A DNA stretch of 64,000 bases from Arcanobacterium_A bovis (GTDB lineage: Bacteria; Actinomycetota; Actinomycetes; Actinomycetales; Actinomycetaceae). Both the position numbers and the translations under genes were made by a program. Positions 55,091 through 63,981 of the stretch are shown here, one piece after another (position 1 is the first letter of the stretch; every line of letters starts with the position of its first letter). The notes under the pieces are model-generated. The model had not been told where the DNA came from. It saw only the letters and a list, made by a program, of their open reading frames with translations, and did no database searches. The stretch is taken from assembly GCF_042655305.1 (NCBI RefSeq), contig NZ_JBHSLR010000009.1. One strand, 5' to 3'.

Positions 55091-55720
55091 ATGCTCAGTC
55101 GATCGGGTAGACCGCTGGCTCAGATTATTTTTGGGCCGATTGCGCGAGCATGCGTCAAGCTTGGTGTCAGCGCCAATACGATTACAGTCGTGGGCACTGT
55201 CATGACGATCGCCGCTTCGCTCTATTTCTTCCCTAGGAATCATTTACTTATTGGCACTTTGATAGTGACGATTCTCGTCATATTCGACAATCTTGATGGT
55301 CAAGTAGCGCGTTTGACCAATACCTCAAGCATTTGGGGTGCATTTCTCGATTCCACCATGGATCGCTTCGCAGATGCTGCGATATTCGCAAGTTTTGTGG
55401 CGTGGGGATACACCTCTGCCAGCGAGCCTACGCGGATTTGGGTGATGACCGGAGCTTTGGCTGCTCTCATTTTTGGCTCTATTGTTCCCTATGCTCGTGC
55501 GCGCGCCGAAGGCGTGGGGCTGAGCGCCAGCGTCGGAATCGCAGAGCGAGCAGATCGCCTAGTATTCGCCGGAATTTGTGTTCTTTTGGTAGGTTTCGGT
55601 TTGAGTCACTGGATTATGGCGGTAGGAATGTGGATACTCGCCTTGCTCGCATTTATCACTGTTATTCAACGCATGCACGTGGTGTATCAGCAGTGCAAGC
55701 TTGCGCCAAATAACCAGTAA
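55091..55720 (+). CDS. pgsA: CDP-alcohol phosphatidyltransferase (probable phosphatidylinositol-phosphate synthase)
   Basis: A 209-residue integral membrane enzyme with the complete family signature: D66, D69-G70, A73-R74, G83, D87, D91 (within DNLDGQVARL and GAFLDSTMDR), and about six transmembrane helices. Position directly before an acyltransferase and PimA matches the actinobacterial thrS-pgsA1-patA-pimA order, so the acceptor is most likely inositol 1-phosphate, giving the phospholipid base for PIMs. ATG with GGGAGG four bases upstream. Acceptor identity is inferred from context. Confidence 0.9.
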   Translation: MLSRSGRPLAQIIFGPIARACVKLGVSANTITVVGTVMTIAASLYFFPRNHLLIGTLIVTILVIFDNLDGQVARLTNTSSIWGAFLDSTMDRFADAAIFASFVAWGYTSASEPTRIWVMTGALAALIFGSIVPYARARAEGVGLSASVGIAERADRLVFAGICVLLVGFGLSHWIMAVGMWILALLAFITVIQRMHVVYQQCKLAPNNQ

Positions 55721-55733
55721 TTGAGCAGACCTT

Positions 55734-56708
55734 ATGGATATTCTCAGGCTGGTTTCCCTCTGTGATCGCTTCGTGGCGAAGGTGCCCGACGGCGTTTCGC
55801 GCCGTGTATTTGAGGCGGTGGGCTTCGTCGTCGGCCTTAGCAATACGGGCGGCGTGCGCCAGCTTCGTAAGAATCAGCAAAGAATTGTGACGCTCGATTC
55901 CAAGCTTGCCCAACGCTGGCGAAGTGCGCAGGCAATGCGTTCCTATATGCGGTATTACCAGGAAGTTTTTCGGCTCAAATACCTCTCACCGGAGCAAATT
56001 CGCGCGCGTGTGAGCGGCGAAAACCTCGACGTGCTCGTCGACATCTTGTCGAAAAATTCATGCTCTGGGGCGCTCTTACACAGCGGAAATTGGGATTTGG
56101 CAGGCGCTTGGGCAACTCTCGATCTTGCACCAGTTCATACGATTGCGGAGAAGCTTGAACCGCCTGAACTCGCGCAGCAGTTTTTAGATTTTCGTGAGTC
56201 TTTGGGGATGAGTATCTATCAAGCTGTGCGTGGCAGCAATTCGATAGGCAAGTTAGCTGCGGATATGGATTCTGCTATTTGTTTTACGCCGCTGCTGTGT
56301 GACCGTGATTTGAGTGCTCGCGGTGTTGAGGTGGAGCTGGGTGGGCATCGCGCGCGCGTGGCACCGGGGGCAGCGATTCTTGCGATTCGTACTAATCTTC
56401 CGATGATTCCGGTAATGGTGGTGTGCGATTACTTCGGCAAGGATCGCCGGCGAGTAAAGAAAGCTGGATCGTCGTGGGGGATCAAACTCATTATCGGCGA
56501 ACCAATATTGCCACCTCGCCATATTCCGGTGGGGGAGACTATTCCTGCAGAGCTTCTCATCGAGATGAACCAACAGTGGATGGATCAGATTCTGCCTATT
56601 TTGCGAGCGCATTTGACTGATTGGCACATGCTGCAAAAGTTGTTTGTTGACGATTTAGATTTGGCTCGATTGCAACGCGCGCTCGATGCTGAACCACGAG
56701 ACGAGTGA
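55734..56708 (+). CDS. patA: Phosphatidylinositol mannoside acyltransferase (PatA, LpxL/HtrB fold)
   Basis: A 324-residue inner-membrane acyltransferase. The catalytic HxxxxD appears as HSGNWD near residue 116, and ARVAPGAAILAIRTNLPMIP is the conserved second acyl-donor region. In mycobacteria the orthologue adds a fatty acid to the mannose installed by PimA. It begins 13 bp after pgsA and overlaps the pimA coding region or leader, so it is in the same operon. Confidence 0.88.
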   Translation: MDILRLVSLCDRFVAKVPDGVSRRVFEAVGFVVGLSNTGGVRQLRKNQQRIVTLDSKLAQRWRSAQAMRSYMRYYQEVFRLKYLSPEQIRARVSGENLDVLVDILSKNSCSGALLHSGNWDLAGAWATLDLAPVHTIAEKLEPPELAQQFLDFRESLGMSIYQAVRGSNSIGKLAADMDSAICFTPLLCDRDLSARGVEVELGGHRARVAPGAAILAIRTNLPMIPVMVVCDYFGKDRRRVKKAGSSWGIKLIIGEPILPPRHIPVGETIPAELLIEMNQQWMDQILPILRAHLTDWHMLQKLFVDDLDLARLQRALDAEPRDE

Positions 56709-56713
56709 GGCCC

Positions 56714-57838
56714 ATGAAGATCGGAATTGCGTGTGGATATTCTTGGGATGTCGCCGGTGGCGTGCAGATTCATATTCGTGATCTGGCTGAGGAACTAATT
56801 TCGCGCGGTCATGAGGTAACGGTCATTGCGCCGTCGGAAAAAACTGAAGGACTCGAACCATATGTGGTTCCCGTTGGAGCAGCTGTGCCGATTCGTTACA
56901 ACGGCTCGGTGGCGCGGCTAGCCTTCGGGCCGAAAGTAAATCGCCAGGTGCGCGCTTGGTTGCGAGACGAGAACCTAGACGTTTTGCACGTTCACGAGCC
57001 TTTTACGCCGTCGGTGTCCATGTTGGCGCTGATGAGCGCTCATTGTCCAATTGTTTCGACTTTTCACACCGCTATGGATCGCTCGCGGGCAATGACGCTT
57101 TCTGCTCCGATATTGGTGCCAATGCTTGATAAGATTCAGGCGCGAATTGCTGTATCAGAAGAGGCGAGAAGGACGGCGGTGCAGCACCTGGGCGGGGACG
57201 CGTGGGTGATCCCAAATGGCGTGAAAGTCTCACAGATGCAAATAAAGGAGCGCGACGAACGTTTCGTCGGCACACCGCAACAGCCGACTTTGGCGTTCTT
57301 GGGCAGATTAGACGAGCCGCGTAAAGGTTTGCATTTGGTGGCTGAAGCGATGCCGCATATTTTGCACGAGTATCCAGACGCGCGCCTATTTGTGGCAGGA
57401 CGTGGGGATATCGAAAAGGCGCAGGCTCTGTTTGGTGACGCCGTATCCAACGTTGAGTTTTTGGGCGGAGTGACGGACGAGGATAAAGCTGCTTTGCTTG
57501 GTTCTGCTGACGTGTATATCGCGCCAAATACGGGTGGCGAGTCGTTTGGAATTATTTTGGTTGAGGCAATGAGCGCACAGGCGTGTATCGTGGCGTCCGA
57601 TATTCCAGCTTTTCGGGCAGTACTGGAAAACGGAGGTTGCGGATTTCATTTTGAAAACGAAAACGCCGATGATCTAAGTCGAGTGATTCTACAGGCTTTG
57701 AGTGATCCTCAACTGCGCGCACAAAAAGCGCAGGCAGGCGCAGTGTCTGCGTGGAAATATGATTGGGGAACTGTGGCATCGCAAATTTTTGCTGTGTATG
57801 AAACGGCGATTAAAATGCAAAATGCCGGAATCGGATGA
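56714..57838 (+). CDS. pimA: Phosphatidylinositol alpha-mannosyltransferase PimA (GT4)
   Basis: A GDP-mannose-dependent GT-B glycosyltransferase that adds the first mannose to phosphatidylinositol. The N terminus MKIGIACGYSWDVAGGVQ matches PimA, including the Gly-Gly loop. The GT4 donor-site motif GESFGIILVEAMSAQ is near residue 280 with the expected E-x7-E spacing. The ATG at 56714 is preferred to a GTG at 56705 because the PimA family starts at this point; GTGAGG lies just before it. 374 residues, the usual length. Confidence 0.92.
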   Translation: MKIGIACGYSWDVAGGVQIHIRDLAEELISRGHEVTVIAPSEKTEGLEPYVVPVGAAVPIRYNGSVARLAFGPKVNRQVRAWLRDENLDVLHVHEPFTPSVSMLALMSAHCPIVSTFHTAMDRSRAMTLSAPILVPMLDKIQARIAVSEEARRTAVQHLGGDAWVIPNGVKVSQMQIKERDERFVGTPQQPTLAFLGRLDEPRKGLHLVAEAMPHILHEYPDARLFVAGRGDIEKAQALFGDAVSNVEFLGGVTDEDKAALLGSADVYIAPNTGGESFGIILVEAMSAQACIVASDIPAFRAVLENGGCGFHFENENADDLSRVILQALSDPQLRAQKAQAGAVSAWKYDWGTVASQIFAVYETAIKMQNAGIG

Positions 57839-57850
57839 CGGGAACTTCTC

Positions 57851-58483
57851 ATGCCATCATTTCTCATCGCGCTCACGCTTGGTGCTTGTATACTGAGTGT
57901 GTTTATCGTAGTCGCGGCCGTTATTAGGGCACGCAAACTCAACACTTTGCATATCAATGCCGTGAAATCGCGTCGATTGCTGGAAAATGCACTCTTCTCG
58001 CGTGCGCAACATGCACAAGAATTTGCCGATAGCGGTGCGCTCGATATTGCCTCGGCAGTTTTGCTTAAATCTGCGGCTCAAGATGCTGCTCATGCGGTTG
58101 ATTTGCCGCTGGTGGACGACGGTCTCGATTCGCTTTCGCTTAAGATTCCAGCCGGTACGATCGATGCTACGTATTCTGAGCTGGTTGCCTATTCTAAGGA
58201 GCGCAACGAGAACCTTGCCGCGGAAGATCGCTTGAGTGTGGAGTCGGAATTGAGTCGGGTATTGCAGCTCACGGTCGATGAATTAGATCGAGATGAGCTT
58301 GACACGCATGAAAAGCTGCTACTGAGTAAACTTGAGCGCGATCGGCGCGATGTGCGTATGACGCGGCGTTTTCACAATACCCACGTCTCCCAAGCCCGCC
58401 GCGTGCGCCGGAGTCGTTTTACACGTTCGTTGCGCTTAGCTGGGCGTGCGCCTATGCCGCAGACTGTGGATTTGGTGGATTGA
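57851..58483 (+). CDS. Small LemA-like membrane protein in the PIM operon
   Basis: A 210-residue protein with one N-terminal transmembrane helix (about residues 3-25), then a long helical cytoplasmic domain. The segment NAVKSRRLLENALFSRAQHA resembles the start of LemA-type helical domains, but the similarity is by eye and weak. The C terminus is very Arg-rich (RRVRRSRFTRSLRLAGR). It lies 12 bp after pimA and next to the PrsW-family gene. Function unknown. Confidence 0.75.
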   Translation: MPSFLIALTLGACILSVFIVVAAVIRARKLNTLHINAVKSRRLLENALFSRAQHAQEFADSGALDIASAVLLKSAAQDAAHAVDLPLVDDGLDSLSLKIPAGTIDATYSELVAYSKERNENLAAEDRLSVESELSRVLQLTVDELDRDELDTHEKLLLSKLERDRRDVRMTRRFHNTHVSQARRVRRSRFTRSLRLAGRAPMPQTVDLVD

Positions 58484-58488
58484 TAGCG

Positions 58489-59640
58489 ATGAAACGACGG
58501 CGTGCTTCTGCGTATATTATTGCGATCCTTATGACGATGATCGGCGCTTTTGGCTTCTGGGCAATATTGCCCGAACTGTCTCGCCCTCAAGGTGTACATG
58601 GAGTTTTTGGTGCGGCTTTGTATGCCATTATCCCAGTGGTTGCTATCGGTTTCTTTGTGTGGCTCATCGACAGCTGGGAACCTGAGCCAATGTGGATGTA
58701 TGCTGCGGCATTTGCTTGGGGAGCAGGTTCTTCGATTATTTTGGCGATTACGCTAAACGATTACGCAGGTGAATATATTGCCCACAACGCACTGATTGGG
58801 GCGGGCTCACAATCGGATGTGAAATTCTATCTCAGTGCTTACATTGCTCCATTGACGGAGGAATTTAGCAAGGGACTCGGCGTCATTCTCATCTATAAGC
58901 TCTTGCGCTCGTATTTTAACGGTCCTGTAGATGGCATCGTGTACGGAGCTTTAGTTGGATCTGGGTTTGCCTTCACAGAAAATATTTTGTACTTTGTGCG
59001 CAATTACGAGGTGATTGAGCAGGTTTTCAAAGTGCGTTTTCTCGACGGACCGCTCAACCACGAAGCATGGACGGCAGCATTTGGATTTTTCCTCGGATTC
59101 GCGGTGTTTACCAAGGGGAGAATTGCGCGTGCACTGTGGCTGGTACCTGCTTTTGCCAGTGCAATAGCAGGGCATTGGTTCAATAACGCTGCGCTGAGTT
59201 TTCCAGGCATGACGTATGAACGTTATGTAGTGTGGAGTAATGTGCCAATCGTTATTGTGATGACGGCTTTGGCGATTTACGCACGTTGGCAGCAAAAACG
59301 TTTCGTGGTGCAAGGCTTGCAGGACTACGTTGATGCTGGCTGGCTCCTTTCATCTGATATCGACATGATTTTATCGCTTGCACGCCGGCTCTCGGCTCAG
59401 CATTGGTCGGAAGTGCGGATGCTTCGGCGTGGTTCACCCAAAGGCCGCGGCACTGAAACGATGAAAGATTATCAAAATGCGCTTATTGAGCTGGGATATT
59501 TTCGCACCACTGCGCTGCGGATCGGCCAAGTTCAGACAGCTGAAAATCGTGAGCGTGAGCGATATTTGCTCAATGAAATTGTACGTTTGCGTACGATGTT
59601 TTTAGGAAACGAGGCGACGAGTGAAACAATCCCGGGTTGA
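58489..59640 (+). CDS. PrsW-family intramembrane metalloprotease
   Basis: A 383-residue polytopic protein with eight or so transmembrane segments. The PrsW/CPBP-like motifs are APLTEEFSKG (Glu-Glu near residue 125), GFAFTENILYF (near 160), LNHEAWTAA and IAGHWFNN (His near 228), which form the presumed metal site inside the membrane. The B. subtilis relative cleaves an anti-sigma factor; no sigma or anti-sigma gene is in the window, so the target is unknown. The ATG at 58489 is preferred to a TTG at 58480. The 3' end overlaps the NUDIX gene. Confidence 0.88.
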   Translation: MKRRRASAYIIAILMTMIGAFGFWAILPELSRPQGVHGVFGAALYAIIPVVAIGFFVWLIDSWEPEPMWMYAAAFAWGAGSSIILAITLNDYAGEYIAHNALIGAGSQSDVKFYLSAYIAPLTEEFSKGLGVILIYKLLRSYFNGPVDGIVYGALVGSGFAFTENILYFVRNYEVIEQVFKVRFLDGPLNHEAWTAAFGFFLGFAVFTKGRIARALWLVPAFASAIAGHWFNNAALSFPGMTYERYVVWSNVPIVIVMTALAIYARWQQKRFVVQGLQDYVDAGWLLSSDIDMILSLARRLSAQHWSEVRMLRRGSPKGRGTETMKDYQNALIELGYFRTTALRIGQVQTAENRERERYLLNEIVRLRTMFLGNEATSETIPG

Positions 59641-60244
59641 GCCTTCAAATACGGTGCGTAATAACGGTGCAAGCAAAGACCTCGAATGCGAGATTTCTGA
59701 TCAGCTTGAGCAAGAGTGGCCGCTAGACGAACAAGGATTTCCGCATCGCGAGGCTGCGCGAGTGGTCATCTTTAATCCTCGCCAGGAGGTGTACCTCATC
59801 AAGGGGCATGATTACGCCGATGTGAATCATGCCTGGTGGTTCACGGTGGGTGGCGGCAAAATGAGCGGCGAGACCGGTGCAGAAGCTGCGGCTCGTGAAC
59901 TCGCCGAAGAAACTGGGCTTATAGCTGATATAAATCGCTTTGTGGGGCCAGTTCTATACCGTGAATCTACTTTCCGTTTTGTTAATAAGACCTCGAAACA
60001 AGACGAATATTTCTTTGTATTGCACGTTTCGGACGAAGAAAAGGCAATTATCGACGGCGGAGTGAATCGTTCGCTCACGGCGCTAGAAAAAGAAGTATTA
60101 GATGAGCACCGCTGGTGGAATCTTGAGGATTTGGCGCGAGCAGAAGACGGCGGCGAAACTGTTTATCCACTGAATTTTGTAACCATGGCACAGCGCTGGG
60201 CTGAGGGTTGGGATGGGCAACTTCTCACCGTGGTTGAGCACTGA
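59621..60244 (+). CDS. NUDIX hydrolase
   Basis: A 207-residue protein with a perfect NUDIX box: a Gly, then E five residues on, ending in RELAEETGL (box at about residues 75-97). It hydrolyses a nucleoside-diphosphate-linked substrate that cannot be named. The GTG at 59621 with GAGG about ten bases upstream overlaps the PrsW gene by 20 bases. A NUDIX gene also follows pimA in mycobacteria; here two membrane-protein genes are inserted between them. Confidence 0.9.
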   Translation: MKQSRVEPSNTVRNNGASKDLECEISDQLEQEWPLDEQGFPHREAARVVIFNPRQEVYLIKGHDYADVNHAWWFTVGGGKMSGETGAEAAARELAEETGLIADINRFVGPVLYRESTFRFVNKTSKQDEYFFVLHVSDEEKAIIDGGVNRSLTALEKEVLDEHRWWNLEDLARAEDGGETVYPLNFVTMAQRWAEGWDGQLLTVVEH

Positions 60245-60300
60245 GCACTGAGCCTGCGTCGTCGACGCTGCGTGCTGAAAAACCGAGCACTGAGCCTGCG
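60243..60300. repeat. Short direct repeat before yebC
   Basis: GAGCACTGAGCCTGCG occurs twice (60243-60258 and 60285-60300), 42 bp apart, in the 147-bp region between the NUDIX gene and yebC. It could be a small duplication; no function is evident. A TAGAAT (60351-60356) further on is a possible -10 for yebC. Confidence 0.6.
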
Positions 60301-60391
60301 GCGTGAGCGCACTCGCAAAGATAAATGTGAGCGTTTTTTGTTTTGCAATGTAGAATTGCTTGGTAAAGGTTTCGAAGAATAAGGAGATCTA

Positions 60392-61153
60392 GTGTCCGGA
60401 CACTCTAAGTGGGCAACCACAAAGCACAAGAAAGCTGCGATCGATGCGAAGCGTGGCAAGCTTTTTGCGCGCCTGATCAAGAATATTGAAGTAGCTGCGC
60501 GTACAGGTGGACCTGATCCCGAAGGAAATCCAACACTTTTCGACGCGATCCAGAAGGCAAAGAAGAATTCGGTTCCGTCAGATAACATTGATCGCGCTCT
60601 TAAGCGTGCCTCAGGCGAAGGTCAAGACGGCGTTACCTACGAATCGATTATGTACGAAGGTTACGCATCGGGCGGCGTCGCAGTGCTGATCGAATGTTTG
60701 ACCGACAACCGCAACCGTGCAGCTTCGGAAGTCCGCGTTGCGCTCACCCGTAACGGTGGAACACTGGCAGATCCAGGTTCGGTTGCCTACATGTTCGCGC
60801 GTAAAGGCGTTATTGAGGTGCCAAAGGCTGACGGCGTAGATGAAGATTCGCTGCTCATGGCAGTGCTCGATGCTGGTGCAGAGGAAGTTTCTGACGAAGG
60901 CGACGTATTTGAAGTGCTCTCGGAGCCGAACGACGTCGTCGCCGTTCGTACCGCGTTGCAGGAGAACGGAATCGACTACAACTCTGCTGAAGTGCAGTTT
61001 GTGCCGTCGATGAAGGTAGCCGTGGACAAAGAAGGCGCTTTGAAGGTTCTCAAGGTGCTTGATGCGCTTGACGATCTTGACGATATTCAGAATGTCTACT
61101 CCAATGTGGATATTCCGGATGATGTTATGGCTCAGATTGAGGCAGAGGGCTAA
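60392..61153 (+). CDS. yebC: YebC/PmpR-family translation or regulatory factor
   Basis: A 253-residue protein beginning SGHSKWATTKHKKAAIDAKR, the invariant YebC N terminus, with GYASGGVAVLIECLTDNRNR and the C-terminal domain intact. YebC proteins were annotated as transcription regulators; some act in translation of difficult proline stretches. GTG start with AAGGAG seven bases upstream. First gene of the yebC-ruvC-ruvA-ruvB block, six bases before ruvC. Confidence 0.95.
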   Translation: MSGHSKWATTKHKKAAIDAKRGKLFARLIKNIEVAARTGGPDPEGNPTLFDAIQKAKKNSVPSDNIDRALKRASGEGQDGVTYESIMYEGYASGGVAVLIECLTDNRNRAASEVRVALTRNGGTLADPGSVAYMFARKGVIEVPKADGVDEDSLLMAVLDAGAEEVSDEGDVFEVLSEPNDVVAVRTALQENGIDYNSAEVQFVPSMKVAVDKEGALKVLKVLDALDDLDDIQNVYSNVDIPDDVMAQIEAEG

Positions 61154-61159
61154 TTCTCA

Positions 61160-61789
61160 TTGCGTATTCTAGGTGTGGATCCGGGTCTGACTCGATGCGG
61201 CTTGGGCGTCATTGATGCTCGGGGTGGGCGTCAAGTGAAGCTCATTGACGTGGACGTGGCCCGATCCGCACCAGAATTGCCTCCTCACCAGCGATTATTG
61301 CTGATTTCGAACAAACTCGAAGAAACGCTCGCAATATTTCGTCCCGACGTCGTCGCTATTGAACGTGTGTTTGCTCAAGAAAACGTGAGGTCAGTGACGA
61401 GTACAGCGCAGGTTGCGGGAATTGTTATGCTCGCTGCTGCGCGCAGGGGATTGCCCATCGCCTTCCATACACCTTCCGAGGTGAAAGCTGCGGTAACCGG
61501 CAGCGGGCGTGCTGAAAAAGCGCAGGTACAGGCAATGGTGCAAAGAATATTGCGGCTGGATGAACTCCCGCGGCCCAAAGATGCGGCCGATGCGTTAGCG
61601 ATTGCAATTTGTCACGCATGGCGGGGCGGGGCAATGGATTTTCAAGATACAGATCGGGCTCAGCACGGCGGCGCAGGAATGTTGCCGCGCGCCGAAGGAG
61701 CCGATCTTACGCCGGCGCAAAAAATGTGGGCGCAGGCACAACGTTTGCAGGCGCGTCACGGCGCCGTTGCGCCAAAAGACAAACAATAA
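61160..61789 (+). CDS. ruvC: Holliday junction resolvase RuvC
   Basis: A dimeric endonuclease that cuts Holliday junctions. The active-site acids D7 (GVDPG) and E68 (AIERVF) are visible; the distal Asp pair lies in PKDAADALAIA near 135-140. At 209 residues it has a ~40-residue polar C-terminal tail (QKMWAQAQRLQ) beyond the catalytic core. TTG start at 61160, six bases after yebC, without a strong ribosome site, so probably coupled to it. Confidence 0.95.
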   Translation: MRILGVDPGLTRCGLGVIDARGGRQVKLIDVDVARSAPELPPHQRLLLISNKLEETLAIFRPDVVAIERVFAQENVRSVTSTAQVAGIVMLAAARRGLPIAFHTPSEVKAAVTGSGRAEKAQVQAMVQRILRLDELPRPKDAADALAIAICHAWRGGAMDFQDTDRAQHGGAGMLPRAEGADLTPAQKMWAQAQRLQARHGAVAPKDKQ

Positions 61790-61839
61790 CGGTGGTGATT
61801 TGTGCCGCGTATTTTCGTAACAATACGGTACTCTGTTTA

Positions 61840-61855
61840 TGAAACGTTTGTTCGA
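61840..61855 (+). promoter_or_regulatory. Candidate LexA (SOS) box upstream of ruvA
   Basis: TGAAACGTTTGTTCGA matches the Gram-positive/actinobacterial SOS consensus TCGAAC-N4-GTTCGA at 10 of 12 defined bases. It lies 11 bases before the ruvA start, in the 77-bp ruvC-ruvA gap, so ruvAB may have a damage-inducible promoter of its own. Confidence 0.6.
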
Positions 61856-61866
61856 AAGGTGAAATA

Positions 61867-62454
61867 GTGATTGCTTCCTTGCGTGGAACTGTGCTCTCCA
61901 TGACCATCTCAACCGTCGTCATTGACGTGGGCGGGGTAGGGATGCTGGTTTACGCTACGCCCAGCACACTATCGTCGCTACGTATCGGTGCAGAGGCGAC
62001 CCTATTCACGTCTCTCGTTGTCAAGGAAGATTCGCTCACGCTTTTTGGTTTTATGGACGACGACGAACGCGCGGTTTTCGAGGTGCTCAACGGGGTTTCG
62101 GGTATAGGCCCACGCACCGCTCTGGTAGTGCTGAGTGTGCATAGCCCTGATGATCTGCGCCGTGCGGTACAAAATAAAGATGAAGCAGCGCTCACTCGTG
62201 TTTCTGGCATCGGTAAAAAGGGTGCTCAGCGGATGATTCTCGAGATTGGTGACAAGCTCGGCCCAAGTCGCACGGTGATGAGTGAACCTGCGCAATCGAA
62301 TGCCTCACCAGATGTTTTGGAGGCTCTGGTGAATCTCGGTTGGCAAGAAAAGGATGCGAGCAGCGCAATCGAAGAAGCGAAAGCGGTCAGCCCTGATGCT
62401 ACCGTCGCGCAACTGCTGCGTAGTGCATTACAAATTTTGGGAAGTCGGCGATAA
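61867..62454 (+). CDS. ruvA: Holliday junction branch-migration protein RuvA
   Basis: Tetrameric protein that binds four-way junctions and loads RuvB. The 195 residues comprise the N-terminal OB fold (IASLRGTVLSMTISTVVIDV), the double helix-hairpin-helix middle (LNGVSGIGPRTAL and LTRVSGIGKKGAQRM) and the short RuvB-binding domain III (ALVNLGWQEKDASSAI). GTG start with AAGGTGA upstream; two bases separate it from ruvB. Confidence 0.95.
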   Translation: MIASLRGTVLSMTISTVVIDVGGVGMLVYATPSTLSSLRIGAEATLFTSLVVKEDSLTLFGFMDDDERAVFEVLNGVSGIGPRTALVVLSVHSPDDLRRAVQNKDEAALTRVSGIGKKGAQRMILEIGDKLGPSRTVMSEPAQSNASPDVLEALVNLGWQEKDASSAIEEAKAVSPDATVAQLLRSALQILGSRR

Positions 62455-62456
62455 CA

Positions 62457-63473
62457 GTGAGCCAGTGGGATATTACCAATTTAGATGCCAGTGATACTGA
62501 ACGTGCCCAAGAAGCAGCGCTACGCCCGAAACGGCTGGTGGAATTCGTGGGGCAAGAAGTCGTGCGAAATCAGCTCTCGCTCGTTTTAGATGCAGCAATT
62601 GCCCGTGGAAACGCTCCTGATCACGTGTTGCTTTCTGGGCCTCCAGGGCTAGGAAAGACTACTTTGGCAATGATTATTGCCGCCGAAGTCAACGGATCTT
62701 TGCGGCTGACATCTGGCCCAGCAATTCAGCATCCTGGTGATTTAGCTGCAGTATTATCCTCGCTTCAAGAAGGTGACGTGCTCTTCATCGACGAGATTCA
62801 TCGTTTGGCACGCACCGCTGAGGAAATGCTGTACTTGGCAATGGAAGATTTCCGAGTTGATGTGATGGTTGGCAAAGGTCCAGGTGCTACATCAATTCCG
62901 CTGCCATTGCCGTCATTTACCGTGGTTGGTGCAACCACTCGAGCAGGTTTGTTGCCTGCACCTTTGCGCGATCGATTTGGTTTTACGGCTCATCTTGATT
63001 ACTACCAAAATTCAGAATTAGCGCAAATAGTTTCTGCTAATGCGATCAAACTGGATGCTGTTTTGAACGACGACGCAGCCCAAGAAATTGCCTCACGCTC
63101 ACGCGGCACGCCGCGTATTGCGAACCGGTTGTTGCGCCGCGTGCAAGATTGGGCGCAAGTGCGTGGAAACGGCATTCTCGATTTGGAGGCGGCGCGAGCG
63201 GCTCTCGACGTATTTGAAGTTGATGCCCGCGGTCTTGATCGTCTTGATCGTTCAATGCTCGAAGCAGTGTGTTTACGTTTTAATGGCGGACCAGTTGGGC
63301 TAACCACTTTAGCTGTTTCTGTAGGGGAGGAACCCGAGACTGTGGAGACGGTTGCCGAGCCATACTTGGTGCGTGAGGGCTTCTTGGTGCGCACACCGCG
63401 AGGACGAATGGCGACGGCGTTGGCATGGAAACATTTGGGACTGATACCACCAGAAGAAACACTTTTTAGTTGA
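62457..63473 (+). CDS. ruvB: Holliday junction branch-migration ATPase RuvB
   Basis: AAA+ motor of the RuvAB complex; 338 residues. The Walker A GPPGLGKTT is near residue 61, Walker B LFIDEIHRL near 108, sensor GATTRAGLLPAPLRDRFG near 157, and a C-terminal winged-helix DNA-binding domain follows. GTG start two bases after ruvA, therefore coupled. Confidence 0.97.
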   Translation: MSQWDITNLDASDTERAQEAALRPKRLVEFVGQEVVRNQLSLVLDAAIARGNAPDHVLLSGPPGLGKTTLAMIIAAEVNGSLRLTSGPAIQHPGDLAAVLSSLQEGDVLFIDEIHRLARTAEEMLYLAMEDFRVDVMVGKGPGATSIPLPLPSFTVVGATTRAGLLPAPLRDRFGFTAHLDYYQNSELAQIVSANAIKLDAVLNDDAAQEIASRSRGTPRIANRLLRRVQDWAQVRGNGILDLEAARAALDVFEVDARGLDRLDRSMLEAVCLRFNGGPVGLTTLAVSVGEEPETVETVAEPYLVREGFLVRTPRGRMATALAWKHLGLIPPEETLFS

Positions 63474-63531
63474 TGGAAAAAACGAGTAAAGTGATCAATG
63501 ATAATTTTGAACATTCTACGGAGACACATCT

Positions 63532-63918
63532 ATGCCAGGAATTGAAATCTTAATCTTGCTTGTGATCATGGTCGGATTTATCTGGTTCATGAACGCAGGT
63601 GCCAAGAAAGCACAGCGTGCTCAGCTGGAACAGCGCGACAAAGCTATCGCAGTGGGAAACAATGTTGTGACCACATCGGGATTCTTTGGGCGCATCGTTG
63701 ATATAGATGGTGACGCCGTAACGCTTGAGTCGCCCAGTGGCGACGAGACGGTTTGGCTCAGAACGTCAATTATGGCGGAAATGAATATACCGGTTGCAGA
63801 AATTAGCGAAGAAGATGCAGCGCTCATTGACGAATCAGCTGAGGAAATGCCTGCGGATAACGACGCAGTTATTGAAAAGCCAGTGGCTGATACTCCGGTG
63901 GAACGCACTGATAACTGA
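63532..63918 (+). CDS. yajC: Preprotein translocase accessory subunit YajC
   Basis: A small Sec-associated membrane protein that works with SecD/SecF. One N-terminal helix (about residues 3-21, ILILLVIMVGFIWFMNAG), then a beta domain with NNVVTTSGFFGRIVDIDGD, the YajC core, and an acidic C-terminal tail. 128 residues. ATG with CGGAGA upstream. Its place after ruvB and before a probable secD is the common actinobacterial order. Confidence 0.92.
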   Translation: MPGIEILILLVIMVGFIWFMNAGAKKAQRAQLEQRDKAIAVGNNVVTTSGFFGRIVDIDGDAVTLESPSGDETVWLRTSIMAEMNIPVAEISEEDAALIDESAEEMPADNDAVIEKPVADTPVERTDN

Positions 63919-63981
63919 AAATTCTGACAAAACTAAAAGATTTCCATCAGAACAAATCTGAACAAGAGAAAAGACAATTTC

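Noticed and set aside
60243..60300. CRISPR-like or mobile-element repeat
   Set aside because: Only two copies of a 16-base unit with no further periodicity and no cas or transposase genes.
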